In this document: positions 9,430-20,555 of the stretch, piece by piece | How the letters are laid out: each line of letters opens with the position of its first letter | Position numbering within the stretch: the stretch's first letter is position 1 | Origin: Acanthochromis polyacanthus | Taxonomy: Eukaryota; Chordata; Actinopteri; Pomacentridae | Direction: 5' to 3' | Length of the DNA: 64,000 nt | Assembly (NCBI RefSeq): GCF_021347895.1 | Contig: NC_067129.1 | Location: forward strand, 36,399,104 to 36,463,103 | Position numbers and translations under genes: made by a program | The notes under the pieces: model-generated | Database searches by the model: none | Told to the model about the DNA's origin: nothing | Seen by the model: only the letters and a program-made list of their open reading frames with translations

Positions 9430-11930
9430 CCATTGTCAAGAGAATGGAAAGGCTAGTTAGTTCTTATATTAGGAAATGGTTGGGTGTTCCCAGTCTGCTT
9501 AAGCAGTGTAGCTTTGTATGGGAAAAGGATACTTCAGCTGCCAGTATGTAGTCTAACAGAGGAGTTTAAATGCACCAAGGTTAGGACAGAGCTCTTATTG
9601 TCTGGGAGTAAGGACATTTTAGTTAGCAATGTGGTTCTGTATCCTACCAGGGGTTAGTTAGTTGGTTGGGCCAAACAGGGGCAGTGGTTGAACTGGGAAG
9701 GGGCCAATGGTGCCCGCCGTGCTCAGGTACTGCAAGCTTACAGCATATTTTGTCTGGTTGTAGAATTATCACAAGGCCGGTATACATGGCGGCATAATCA
9801 GGAACTGAGAAGCTCAGTTGCAGGAACTGAAGAGAGGAGAAAACAGGTGAATTCTCAAGGTTCTAGTAAGGAGAGGTTAGTGCAGTGGCAGCTGGCCAAT
9901 AGAGGGTGCTCGGGCGCCGCCCCGCCCCGGTGTTTTTGATTTTTCATATTTTTTAAAATAAACAATAATCAGTTATTTTTAGCACCATGTGTGTTTAAAT
10001 TCACAATTACGTCATGTACAAAATATTAATTAGGTTTTTCGGGGAAAATAGTTTCCTGCTCATCTCTGCTGAGCTGCTGGGGTGCTAGAGAAATCGCCCC
10101 TCCAGTGCGGCAGAGCAGCCAATTACCAACAAGAGATTCGACATAGCAACAGAAATTTATCCAATCAGCATCGTCAAATCTGATGCCCAGATGGGCGATT
10201 TCAAATTTGCCCCAAGCCAAGTGAGCATGCGTGAGTGCAGTGGGTGACTGTGACAGTGACAATGATGGGCGACGCGTATGGTGAAAATATTAAGTTAAGG
10301 GTACCATCATTTTTGTCCAGGCCTGTTTCATATTCATACAAAGTAATCTTCAACAGAAGAGTACTGTCTGTCTGTATACACACACACACACATTCATTCC
10401 CTTGACCAGATTTTTCTTTGTATAAAGTTGACTTTAGCACAATACATCATCCAGCAACGTATTGCACCTAGCAATTTTTTGATATTTTGCTCATTAAATA
10501 ATTATTATTTCACAGAGCACTGATATCCTGCCGTTTCTGTTCAGTTGTATCGGGATGGTTACTGAAACTGACTTGATATGGCACAGCCCCACCTAGAATA
10601 TTTTTCACCAGCCGCCACTGGGTTAGTGGTAAAATTTGCTCGAGAGGAGGAGAAGGATAGGGGCCTTAAGTTAGGAAGAATGCAGGGGCATGGCCGCCGA
10701 GTAGGAGCTTGTGATTGGGAAATGCAGGCAGATTTAGGAGAGTACGACACATATAGTGTGTACTAATCTGAGGCCAGATATGGTTCTGTGGTCTGACAGT
10801 ACAATAAAGACAGTATTTCACTGAGTTAACAGTCCATGGGAAAATTCAGTGGAGGCAGCTTATGAGAGGAAGAAGGCTAGATAAGCAGATGTAAAAACAG
10901 AAGCTGAGCAGATGGGTTGGAAAACCAAAGTTCACCCAGTTGAAGTGGGGTGTAAGGGCTTTGTTGCAGGGTCAGCTGTTTCACTTTTGAGGGAGCTAGG
11001 AGTGCAGAGGCAGAGTCTAAGGAAGATGGTGAGGGACATGGCAGATGTGGCTACTAGATCTAGTCAGTGGTTGTGGACTAGGAGAAATAATAGTTGGGAG
11101 GTGAAATAGAGGTGGTGAGGGAGTAGAGGGAGGCAGAGGGCAAGCCCTGTCCTTCAGTTTGTTTTCCTTGCCTTCTTTTGCCTCTCTCAGTGGGCAGAGA
11201 CCCAGGAAGAGGATGTATAGATAAGGTGGGGGAGTGGCCTGTTAGAGTTTCATTGGGACCATGTGGCCATCTCAGGTAAGTCTGTGGTGTAAGGTAGTGC
11301 CTATGTCTTTGTCTTCTTTTGTTTGTTTTTTGTTGTTAGGTAGCATTAGCAATTAATAAATGAGCAGTTATTAATTGGTACTTGCATCTTAGATGACATC
11401 TGCTTGTATAGTCTCTGTCTGTGGTGAGCTTGGCTGAAGTAGTGATGCATTTTAGCAAGTAGCAGGTAGTATTAGCATGTACCACTAGCATGTTTAGTGA
11501 GCTGGCTTGTGTAGTTTCTTTGTCAATGGTAAGTTTGCTTTGGACATGTTAGTAGTCTTGCAGCTAGCATTTGCATTTAGAGGGGTATCGGCTCTTTGTC
11601 ATTCTTTAGCAGTTGGTACGAGGTATTCAGCGTCTTGCACTAGCTAACTGATAACATCGGCACTGGTCACTACCTGGAGCATCTCCTAAACGGCCCTGGG
11701 TCAGTTGAACGTGGCAGTACTATTTGGATTGTGTAGGAGCAGTGTGAACTGGCACGAGAGGGGGGGTGAATCTGGGAAGCCAGAGTTCACCACCTAGCCT
11801 CCTGGAGGTGTTGTGGGACTAAATAGGCAAAACACCGCTGAAGGAAGGTTTCCACCTGATGACCCCCACAGATCTGTTAGGAATCACTGCTCACTGGTGA
11901 GTATAGTGATGGGTCTGGGATCCTAGGTCC
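9430..11930 (+). mobile_element. Non-LTR retrotransposon fragment, probable restriction-like endonuclease type
   Basis: Plus-strand frames give MERLVSSYIRKWLGVPR, then LSQGRYTWRHNQELRSSV (9688-9939). After the inserted hAT MITE come EEEKDRGLKLGR, LRPDMVLWSDS, AAYERKKARYADVKTEAEQ, GWKTKVHPVEVGCKGFV and SSQWLW (10610-11109). The RPD.VLWS...PWE..YERKK layout suggests the PD-(D/E)XK-like endonuclease that ends R2/R4/Hero-type proteins; this is inference. RT motifs are absent (5' truncated). The rest, to 11930, looks like its 3' UTR. Confidence 0.55.
9883..10620. mobile_element. hAT MITE, 738 bp, TSD ggttagtg
   Basis: The TIRs are CAGTGGCAGCTGG at 9883 and the inverse CCAGCCGCCACTG ending at 10620. 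An exact 8-bp duplication, ggttagtg, lies at 9875-9882 and 10621-10628. Removing the insert and one TSD copy joins the flanking retrotransposon sequence. No transposase is encoded. Confidence 0.9.
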
Positions 11931-11949
11931 TTCATTGAGTGCACATCCT

Positions 11950-12380
11950 TTTTGTTTGGAGCACAAGTGTCTTGTTTTTAAACTAACTTTTGGGTCATTA
12001 CTGTAGCATGAACCCTTGACCAAATACACACATACCAGAGAGTGCTGAATTGCATTGCAGATCGCTGTGTGCTAGCCGTTTTGGTTTAGAGTACCTCTCA
12101 CTCTGTCCAAGTCACAGACTGCGGATCCAGCAGAACAGCCCCAGACCATCACACTTCCTCCTCCATGTTTGACAGTCACACACTCCATCCTTTCGCATAT
12201 TCAATGGCATACAAAAATCCTTCGTGATGAAACAAAGATTTAAAATTTTGATTTATCAGTCCACAGTGTCTTTGGCACACATTGGCAGTGTTTCATGTCC
12301 CAGGCAAGCCTCTTTTTCTTATTCTGACACCTTAGCAATGGCTTTCTCATTTCATTTTCATTTAATTTATTAATTTCAGG
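11950..12380 (-). mobile_element. Tc1-like transposase middle region, relic
   Basis: Minus-strand translation contains CVTVKHGGGSVMVWGC and KLRFIGHETLPM among many stops, the central part of a Tc1 transposase. It is the same family as 8885-9420. About 90 bp around ggtcatta...gatgaacccctgacca occur in both pieces, so they are overlapping rather than simply adjoining fragments. Confidence 0.7.
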
Positions 12381-12634
12381 CTCACGACCATTTTTGGTTT
12401 GGAGCACAAACATTTACGTAACCAAACGAAACAAAACATGGCAAAGTGTATTACTTAAACAGAGGTAGGACATTTTTCAAAAAGGCATCGAGCCTACAGA
12501 TGATATTCTTGCAGCAACTCGACCTGTCAAACCTGGAGCTCGAAGTCTTCTCTTCATAGTTGAAACTGAGACTTACGTACTCCTCGCGCGTGTAGATCAG
12601 AGCTCCACGGATAATTATGGCACCATACACGGAT

Positions 12635-12692
12635 GCGTAGCAATGTCTCCACGCACGTAGGAGGCTCCTCGCACGCGGAGACATTGCCACGC
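12635..12692. repeat. Perfect-spacing inverted repeat (hairpin)
   Basis: Two arms of about 29 bp abut at 12663/12664: gcgtagcaatgtctcc... and its inverse ...ggagacattgccacgc. The surrounding 150 bp are rich in gcgcg and CpG, unlike the AT-rich neighbourhood. Confidence 0.75.
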
Positions 12693-13149
12693 GCGTCCAG
12701 AGTGTTTTTTGCGCCCATGGAGACGCGAGAGAGTGTTACGCGCGTGTGACTTTTGACCCAATTATGACGCCATAACAATGCAGCACACTGCAGCCTAAGC
12801 AAACACGAGAAACAAAGTACAAGCAAACAAAAAATCTTTACTAGTCTGAGAACATGTAGGCTGCACATGAAATTAACTGACTAGAAACAAATAGCAGCTG
12901 ATAGCTAAGACTACAACAGATGTGTCGAGGGGCACTAAAAAGATACAAAGCTGCAGGTGTAGCATACCTGTTGTTTGGTGACTCACGAGGTTTCTATATC
13001 AACTTTTCAAAAATGGTTAATAAAACATTCTGACTACACGATTCACATATTAAGATGCGTGTTGTTAACTTGTGTGGCTGATGAAATTTACCCCAACTGC
13101 CAAATAATTTGAACATTTGGTAGACTGGTAGCTGCAGCAATTACTCTTT

Positions 13150-13313
13150 TCCCTTCAATAAATTAAACCATCATGGAAAAATTGCATTTTATGTTTTTTG
13201 GGTTGTCTTTGTCATATCACAATGTGTTTGATGTTTGATGATGTGAAACATTTCAGTGTGACAAACAAGCAAAAATACAAGAGAATTGTTGAGGGGGGCA
13301 ATATTTTTTCATA
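13150..13313 (+). repeat. Tc1-like 3' end without transposase
   Basis: The blocks gtttgatgatgtgaaacatt, tgtgacaaacaagcaaaaat and ggggggcaatattttttcat match the standard right end of a fish Tc1 family. No coding remnant lies next to it. Confidence 0.5.
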
Positions 13314-14148
13314 CTACTATATATAATGGGCCATTAGCCATGTAAGTTTGTGTGACATATATCTGAAACTCCCTGTCAGTTAGAACTGAAGAAGCCTCTT
13401 GGATGAAAGGCTGTAAAAGTCAGACCTGCCAATGTTACTCAGTAAGACCTAGTAACATTTCCACATAATTTTCAACATGGTACAAGTCTGTTCTGAACCA
13501 TTACATTAATGCAAAGTAGAGCATGCATAAGCAACAGTACTCTGAGTTCTGTGATTTGGGGAAGGATTTTTTTTTCTTTTTTCCAGTTTTTTGACACAGT
13601 TGTCCAAAAAATCACACAAAGCACTTAATTCACAGTTTGTTTTGTTTAATACCGGACAGCCACAGGATCCACTTTGCATGGCTCCAAAGGGAGAGAACTG
13701 CACTCATTTGCACACAACCAAGTCACGACTTAATTAAATCGCAGAGACAGCAAAGAGAGTGGATGAGTCCAGACCAGGATCTGATGGCAGGTCACACTCT
13801 GTAGGTCTACATGTCTTCACATCGGATGCATTAACTGTCACACTGAGAATAACAGTTTGGTTAACAGCTGTTTAGGACTGCTTGGTCTGAGATTTTTTTA
13901 CAAATCTATAGCATCACACAACAACAGGATGCACAAATGTCTCCACGGGGAAGACCTGTGCATTTATGTGAAGAGCAACAGTAATTATCCCTCACATGGA
14001 GAAAGATCCAATCAGGCTCTAACAGCAGGTCCCATAATAAACTTTTCTTCACCTCAGACAGTTGAGTTGTCACTCAGAGTCACAGTTTATCAGCTACAGT
14101 TTAATACTTTGTCACACTGAAAGGAGTCTCCTGAGCTTCTGTCTTGGG
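13314..14148 (-). other. sim2: Region downstream of the sim2 stop (3' UTR expected)
   Basis: The 3' UTR should lie here on the minus strand. I saw no clear minus-strand AATAAA in 13314-14148. Small ORFs on both strands are not recognised. Confidence 0.3.
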
Positions 14149-14885
14149 TCACCTCTCATTTGTGATAATGACAGATGTACCAATGAAATGCAGGATCTCT
14201 CTGTGGTTCTCAAGGGATGACCTGGAGCTGGAGCTCTGGCTGTTACAGTTGTAAGAGACTGCCTCTCTGTCTTGATAACTGTGGCCACAGCTTACTTTGG
14301 TAAAAGAGAGAGCCTTACTCGAATCATGTTTGCCCAGTATTTGGCGAAACTTCAAAGACATGTATGGAGCTTGGGGTGCAAGTTTCAACCCTGTAGTCAC
14401 ACCTATCATCATTCTCCTGTCCCCGTCAGCAGACCTGGACTGCAAATCTGTGGCAGCTCTATGTTGCTGGTGGCCATTCGTAGGTTCTACTTGTCCTGTA
14501 CCTGGTTGGCTGTATGGATTCTCCATCATACAAAGCCTCCTTTTCTGCTCCAGCAATAACTGCACAGGGAGTGATTGGCCTATGCCATGTAATGACCTAC
14601 CCTGCTCACCTTTATCCAATATCAGGTCACTAAGCAAAGGGTACGCCAAGGTCCGGTCACCTCGAAATCCCCCAAGACCTCTTATGCTATGTTGGATATC
14701 CTGGCCTAAAGGCCTATTCCCCTTGGTGCCATGAGGCCAGAGATATGGACACACCTCAGACATCTTGCTGTGGACAAGTGTATAATGTTCATAGGGTTCT
14801 TCTTCCTTCAGTCTGGTAGTAGAACAAGGGCTTCTGCTGCCGGAACAATCATGAGAGAACCCACTTTCAGCTGATAGCGCAGGTC
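14149..14885 (-). CDS. sim2: sim2 terminal exon with conserved SVIITN C-terminus
   Basis: The terminal exon has 737 coding nt. The frame is open from acceptor catcag|GACC to TGA at 14149-14151 and joins the previous exon at phase 1 (G|GA = Gly). It encodes a poorly conserved Ser/Gln/Gly-rich tail ending FIGTSVIITNER; SIM1 and SIM2 proteins end in a nearly identical GTSVIITN or GASVIITN motif, which fixes both frame and stop. Longer plus-strand ORFs over the same bases are shadows. The preceding 5-kb intron contains an RTE LINE and a SINE. Confidence 0.85.
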
Positions 14886-15484
14886 CTGATGAGAAACGCA
14901 ATATTCAGGAGCAGATTTATGCAAGAACTGAAGCAACAACTCTGCTCTGCAGAAAAACTCGAGTGTTTTTTTAAAAATGTGAGAATTCCAGTCAGTGCTG
15001 ATGAATCTGACCCTATTATTGTCTACAAAAGTACATATAAAGTGTTCACACATTGTTTTCAGTTTTATGACTTTTCATCCACACTGAGCTAGGATTCCAC
15101 AAATAGAAGCTACAATTCTACAATTTCATTTAGTTAACGCAAAGCTTTATGTAAGCATTCTCACCGGCAGAGAGATCTGAAACCGTCATCACATATGATA
15201 TATACACATGGACAATGTTTGTCCTAGTAGGATATGATATCCATACTCATTCAGCATGTATTTCTTGGCTGGAAGACTCTCTATGTCAGCATTAACAAAA
15301 TCCTGATGCACTGAGCAACGGTTAGTTGTGGATCACTTCTAATCACAGGTGTTAATGTAGGCTTTCTGTTTGATTGTCTTTTTTTGTATTTATATGTAAG
15401 TATAAATAAATTCATCCTCACTTGACAAACCGGTAATATTGAATTGCATTTATTTAATTATTTTTAGCCTACTGTTTTGCTAAT

Positions 15485-15857
15485 TGGGGCTGCACAGTGG
15501 GGTAATGGTTAGCACTTTCGCCTTGCAGCAAGAAGATCCCCGGTTCAAATCCCAGGGTGGGCCTGGGATCTTTCTGCATGGAGTTTGCATGTTCTCCCCG
15601 TGCATGCGTGGGTTTTCTCCAGGTACTCCGGCTTTCTCCCACAGTCCAAAAATATGCTGAGGTTAATTGATTATTCTAAATTGCCCTTAGGTGTGAATGT
15701 GAGAGTGATTGTTTGTCTGTATATGTAGCCCTGCGACAGACTGGCGACCTGTCCAGGGTGTCCCCTGCTTTCGCCCGAGTCAGCTGGGATAGGCTCCAGC
15801 ACCCCCCGCGACCCTAGTGAGGATAAAGCGGTGAATAGAGAATGCATGGATGGATGT
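15485..15857 (+). repeat. tRNA-headed SINE (family S1), full copy
   Basis: It begins ggggctgcacagtggggtaa with a B-box-like ggttcaaatcc about 55 bp in. It continues through gcatgcgtgggttttctcc, cacagtccaaaa and gcgacctgtccagggtgtcc, and ends in gcggtgaatagagaatgc plus GATG repeats. This is a very common teleost repeat pattern. It lies in the last sim2 intron. Confidence 0.8.
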
Positions 15858-16579
15858 TTTGCTAATTTATTGAAATACTTCAAGTTTCTCAGATTGCTTT
15901 CTCATGTTTTTGTTACATTTATCCTGCCCTGTTAAAAACTCAGCTTTAAAGACCACCTTTCAGGGTAATGCCTAAAATTAAAATTTTGCTCTGTCCTGAA
16001 AATGGATGTGAGACCTCATCATATTGAAAGTGTGAAATATTAACCGCTTGACGCGTACTGTCGCAAATTCGCATCATACCACTTTCATTCAGACTGCAAC
16101 CGAGATAGCATATCCATTCCCCCACTGCCGATTTGTGCATATTCAATATGTACCTCGGAACCTTTTGCAAGCACTGGTTTCTCATAGGACCAGTCGGAGT
16201 GGGACATAATTATTATAGTTGTTATTAATATATATCTGTTCTATGTGTAATAGACAAATTGACAATCTCCACTTATTTTAGCATCAGCTGGAAAGATCAA
16301 GCACACAAAAAAATTGGTTTTATTTAGTTGTCAATAAATTCAGGCATCAAGGGGTTAAACTTCCAATAAATAATGCAGTTTATCAAAATGGAGAGGAGCC
16401 CATCTATCTCCGTGTTAGGATCTTCTTCTTTTTCTTTTCCTTTCGGCTTTTCCCTTCAGGGGTCGCCACAGCGAATCAATTGCCTCCATCTAACCCTGTC
16501 TGCTGCATCTTCTTCTCTCACACCAACTATCTTCATGTCCTCTTTAACCACATCCATAAAACCTCCTCTTTGGTCTTCC

Positions 16580-17941
16580 TCAAGGCCTCCTGCCTGGCAG
16601 TGGGAAACTCAGCATCCTTCTACCAATATATTCACTCTCTCTCCTCTGGACATGTCCGAACCATCTCAGTCTGGCCTCTCTGACTTTATCTGCAAAGCCT
16701 CTAACATGTGCTGTCCCTCTGATGTACTCATTCCTGATCCTATCCATCCTGGTCACTCCCAAAGAGAACCTCAGCATCTTCAGTTCTGCTACCTCCAGCT
16801 CTGCCTCCTGTCTTTTCCTCAGGGACACAGTCTCCAGACCAAACAACATGGCTGGTCTCACCACAGTTTTGTAAACCTTTTCTTTCATTTTAGCTGAAAC
16901 TCTTCTATCACACATCACACCTGACACTTTTCTCCAGCCGTTCCAGCCTGCCTGTACACGCTTCTTCACCTCTTTTCCACACTCTCCATTGCTCTGGACT
17001 GTTGACCCTAAGTACTTAAAATCCTCCACCTTCTTGATCTCTTCTCCCTGTAACCTCACTCTTCCACTTTGGTCCCTCTCATTCACACACAGATACTCCG
17101 TCTTGCTGCGGCTAACCTTCATTCCTCTCCTTTCCAGGGCAAACCTCCATGCCTCTAGCTTCTCCTCCACCTGTTCCCTGCTCTCACTACAGATCACAAT
17201 GTCATCTGCAAACATCATAGTCCATGGAGACTCCTGTCTAACCTCGTCTGTCATCCTGTCCATCACCATAGCAAACAAGAAGGGGCTCAGAGCTGATCCC
17301 TGATGTAGTCCCACCTCCACCTTGAACTTCTCTGTCACACCTACAGCACACCTCACCACTGTCTTACAGTCCTCATACATGTCCGGTACCACTCTAGCAT
17401 ACTTCTCTGCCACTCTAGACTTCCTCATACAAAACCACAGTTCCTCTCTGGGTACCCTGTCATAAGCTTTCTCCAGATCTACAAAGACAAAATGCAGCTC
17501 CTTCTGACCTTCTCTGTACTTCTCTATCAACATCCTCAAAGCAAATATTGCATCTGTTGTACTCTTTCTTGGCATGAAACCATACTGCTGCTCACAGATG
17601 TTCACCTCTGCCCTTAGTCTAGCTTCAACTACTCTTTCCCATAGCTTCATCGTGTGGCTCATCAGCTTTATTCCTCTGTAGTTGCCACAACTCTGCACAT
17701 CACCCTTGTTCTTAAAGATGGGCACCAGCACACGTCTCCTCCATTCCTCGGGTATCTTCTCACTATCTAAGATCCTGTTGAACAACCCAGTCAGAAACTG
17801 TACTGCTACCTCTCCAAGACACTTCCATACCTCCACAGGTATATCATCAGGACCAAGTGCCTTTCCACTCTTCATCCTCTTCAATGCCCTCCTCACTTCA
17901 TCCTTACTAATCTTTGCTACTTCCTGGTCCACAACACTCAC
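16580..17941 (-). pseudogene. RTE LINE reverse transcriptase domain
   Basis: The 453-codon open frame carries RT motifs in order: GPDDIPVEVWK, NYRGIKLMSHTMKLWE, FVDLEKAYDRVP (motif A), GLHQGSALSPFLFAMVMD (motif B), TMMFADDIVICSES (motif C, catalytic FADD intact) and FKYLGSTVQ. It ends early at a stop after LPGRRP; the GRPKRRF continuation follows out of the open frame. It is not functional as one protein because of the upstream stop and frameshift. Confidence 0.85.
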
Positions 17942-19457
17942 CTCTTCTACTCTTCATTCTCTCTCATTTACCTCATTCATCAACTCTTCAAAGTACTCTT
18001 TCCATCTTCCCATCACACTATTGGCACCTGTCAACACACTTCCATCCTTATCCTTTATCACCCTAACCTGCTGCATGTCCTTCCCATCTCTGTCACTCTG
18101 CCTTGCCAACCTATACAGGTCAGTCTCTCCCTCCTTACTGTCCATCCTGGCATACAAGTCATTGTAAGCCCCTTGTTTGGCCTTTGCCACCTCTACTTTC
18201 ACCTTACGCTGCATCTCCCTGTACTCCTGTGTACTCTCTTCAGTCCTCTCAGTGTCCCGCTTCTTCTTAGCTAACCTCTTTCTCTGGATCCACTCCTGCA
18301 CCTCCTCATTCCACCACCAAGTCTCCTTATCTCCTTTCCTTACAGATGACACACCAAGTACTCTCCGACCTGTCTCCCTGATCACATTTGCTGTAGTTGT
18401 CCAGTCATCTGGAAGCACCTCCTGACCATCCAAAGCCTGCCTCAACTCTTTCCTGAAAGTCATACAACACTTGCTGCGGCTAACCTTCAGTTTCCACCAT
18501 TTGGTCCTCTGCTCTGCCTTTGCCCTCTTCATCTTCTTCACCACCAGGGTCATCTTACACACCACCATCCTATGCTGTCTGGCTACACTCTCACCTACCA
18601 CTACTTTGCAGTCACTGATCTCCTTTAGATTACACCGTCCACACAAGATGTAGTCTACCTGTGTCCTCCTACCTCCACTCTTATAGGTCACCCTATGTTC
18701 CTGCCTCTTCTGGAAGAAAGTATTCACTACAGCCATTTCCATCCTTTGTGCAAAGTCAACCACCATCTGTCCTTCTGTGTTCTTCTCCTGGATACCAAAC
18801 CTGCCTGTGACCTCCTCCTCATCTCTGTTTCCTGCACCAACATGTCCATTGAAGTCTGCACCAATGACAACTCTCTCACTTCTAGGGATGCTCTGCATCA
18901 CTTCATCAAGGTCCAACCAGAATTTCTCCTTCTTCTCCAGCTCACATCCTACCTGTGGAGCATACCCACTAACAACACTGAACATCACACCTTCGATTTC
19001 TAGCTTCAGGCTCATCACTCGATCTGACACTCTTCAGGACATTCCTAACAAACTCCTCCTTCAAGATAACTCCTACTACATTTCTCTTCCTATCTACACC
19101 ATGATAGAAAAACTTGAACCCTGCTCCTGAACTTCTAGCTTTACTACCTTTCCACCTGGTCTCCTGAACACACAGTATGTCCACCTTCCTCCTCTGCATC
19201 ATGTCAACCAGCTCTCTACCTTTTTCTGTCATAGTTCCAACATTCAAAGTCCCTACTCTCAGTCCTAGACTCTTGGTGTTCCTCTTCTCTCTCTTCCTAT
19301 GAACACACCTTCCTCCCCTTCTTCTTCGACCAACAGTAGTCCATTTTCCACCAGTACCCTGTAGGTCGACAGCACCGATGGCGGCCGTTGTTAGCCCGGG
19401 CCTCGACCGATCCGGTATGGAAGTCATACATTTGATTCGCATGTTTGATTTGGCCAA
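17942..19457 (-). pseudogene. RTE LINE endonuclease domain, frameshifted
   Basis: Frame 1 (19457 to about 19030) has VGTLNVGTM and VQETRWKGSKA. After a frameshift near 19030, frame 2 (19030-17954) has VSGYAPQVGC, IGADFNGHVG, KSGGRRTQVDYIL and RQHRMVVC. These are the APE-type endonuclease blocks (the N of LNVGT, the E of QETR, the DFNGH block, a late D and H). An in-frame TGA at about 17954 separates it from the RT; both sides are in the same frame. Confidence 0.8.
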
Positions 19458-19938
19458 AGTTTTATGTCAGATGCCCTTCCTGCCACAACCCTCTGTATTT
19501 ATCCGGGCTTGGGACCGGCACAATAAGACACTGGCTTGTGTCCCCTTGCAGCTCCATCTACGTGTTAGGATCTATAGTATCAAAAGCCTTGGAGTGCAAC
19601 ACAGTGTTGTTTGTTTTTTTCAGATGAGATGAGTGTCACTATCAAAAACAGTCACGTACATTGTTCTATACATAGGTGTGAAGTGTGGCTACTGTGACTG
19701 AAGGTGATTACTTTGTAGGATTTTATGCAGAACATATACAGACAAATAGTTGTTTAGGTTGTCTTTGTGACCACATTTGGGTAGTGGAAAAAGGGAATGT
19801 TTCGCATATTGAGGGAATTTTGCCAGAAGTAAAAGTTGAGGTAAAAAATTATTGATAGAAAAAACAAATTTACAGAAAGTGGATCTCTGAATGAAATTTA
19901 GTCATGGCAACTTAGACCTTGTAAGATAATCTGTGTAC

Positions 19939-20215
19939 CTTGGTATTTGATGTGTGATCCAACAGGTCCTCTTTTGTGTAGGGGACCAATCATCTGCTGG
20001 GGGAGCTGAGAAGACGGAACTGAGCTGGGCAGCTGGCTCTGAGCACCCCGAGGCAGGTAGTTATAGGGGTAGTGGAGGGTCAGATTGTAAGCAGGGCTGC
20101 AGGTACCCTGACTTGCATCAGTGCTCAAGCTGGAGCTTTGCTGGGTCAGCAGGTGCAAAGATTGCTCCTTACACAACTTCTTCTGTGAAGAGCAGCTCAA
20201 GCGGTCCAATGGTTG
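19939..20215 (-). CDS. sim2: sim2 exon: C-terminal regulatory region
   Basis: This 277-nt exon begins QPLDRLSCSSQKKLC (human SIM2 has MDKLECGQL here) and contains CSPAYNLTLHYPYNYLPRG, which resembles SIM2 YTPSYSLPFSYHYGHFPLD. An in-frame TAG directly before CAACC is the acceptor. The donor chosen is CCAAG|gtacac; a second GT at 19917 (CAAG|gtctaa) keeps the same phase and would add seven residues. The region is rich in Ser, Gln and Pro, as expected for this poorly conserved part. Confidence 0.75.
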
Positions 20216-20555
20216 CTATCCATAAATAAACACACAATAGAAAAAGTCACTGCCTCTTTCAGAATAACACTTATATTTGTGTGTTTGTAGTAGCAGGTTT
20301 GTAATAGCCATCCACTGAGAAATGCCTTTCACACTTGATCCTTATTTACTCAACAGTCAAGTTGATAAATATTTGGACAATGACACACTTTTCAGCATTT
20401 TGGCTCTGTGCACCACCACAATGGATTTGAAATGAAACAATGAAGATGTGCTTTAAGTGCAGACTTTCAGCTTTGATTTGATGGTATTTACATCCAAATC
20501 AGGTGAACGGTGTAGGAATTACAAGGCATTTTATATGTGCCCTCCACCTTTTTAA

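Larger units (their letters stand above)
16424..19560 (-). mobile_element. RTE-type LINE, nearly full length, 13-bp TSD
   Basis: The 3137-bp element on the minus strand (same orientation as sim2) is flanked by cgtgttaggatct at 16411-16423 and 19561-19573. It encodes an AP-like endonuclease followed by a reverse transcriptase and ends in an A/G-rich tail at 16424. Sequences of this type are often annotated in fish as craniofacial development protein 2-like; placing it in the RTE clade is from memory. A degenerate relative lies in 28149-35142 and a 5' fragment at 54585-54710. Confidence 0.85.

Noticed and set aside
14272..14734. Plus-strand ORFs of 95 and 145 codons opposite the last sim2 exon
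   Set aside because: They are shadows; the minus frame joins at the correct phase and ends in the conserved SVIITN tail.
15485..15560. Possible tRNA genes in SINE heads (also 34320, 54203)
   Set aside because: Box-B-like sequence only; no full cloverleaf, and the same heads recur fused to SINE bodies.
18177..19130. Plus-strand ORFs over the RTE LINE (also 16373-16897, 17682-18167)
   Set aside because: Antisense shadows of the endonuclease and RT frames.
20216..20218. TAG before the sim2 exon read as a nonsense mutation
   Set aside because: It forms the splice acceptor (gatag|CAACC); the coding frame begins after it.
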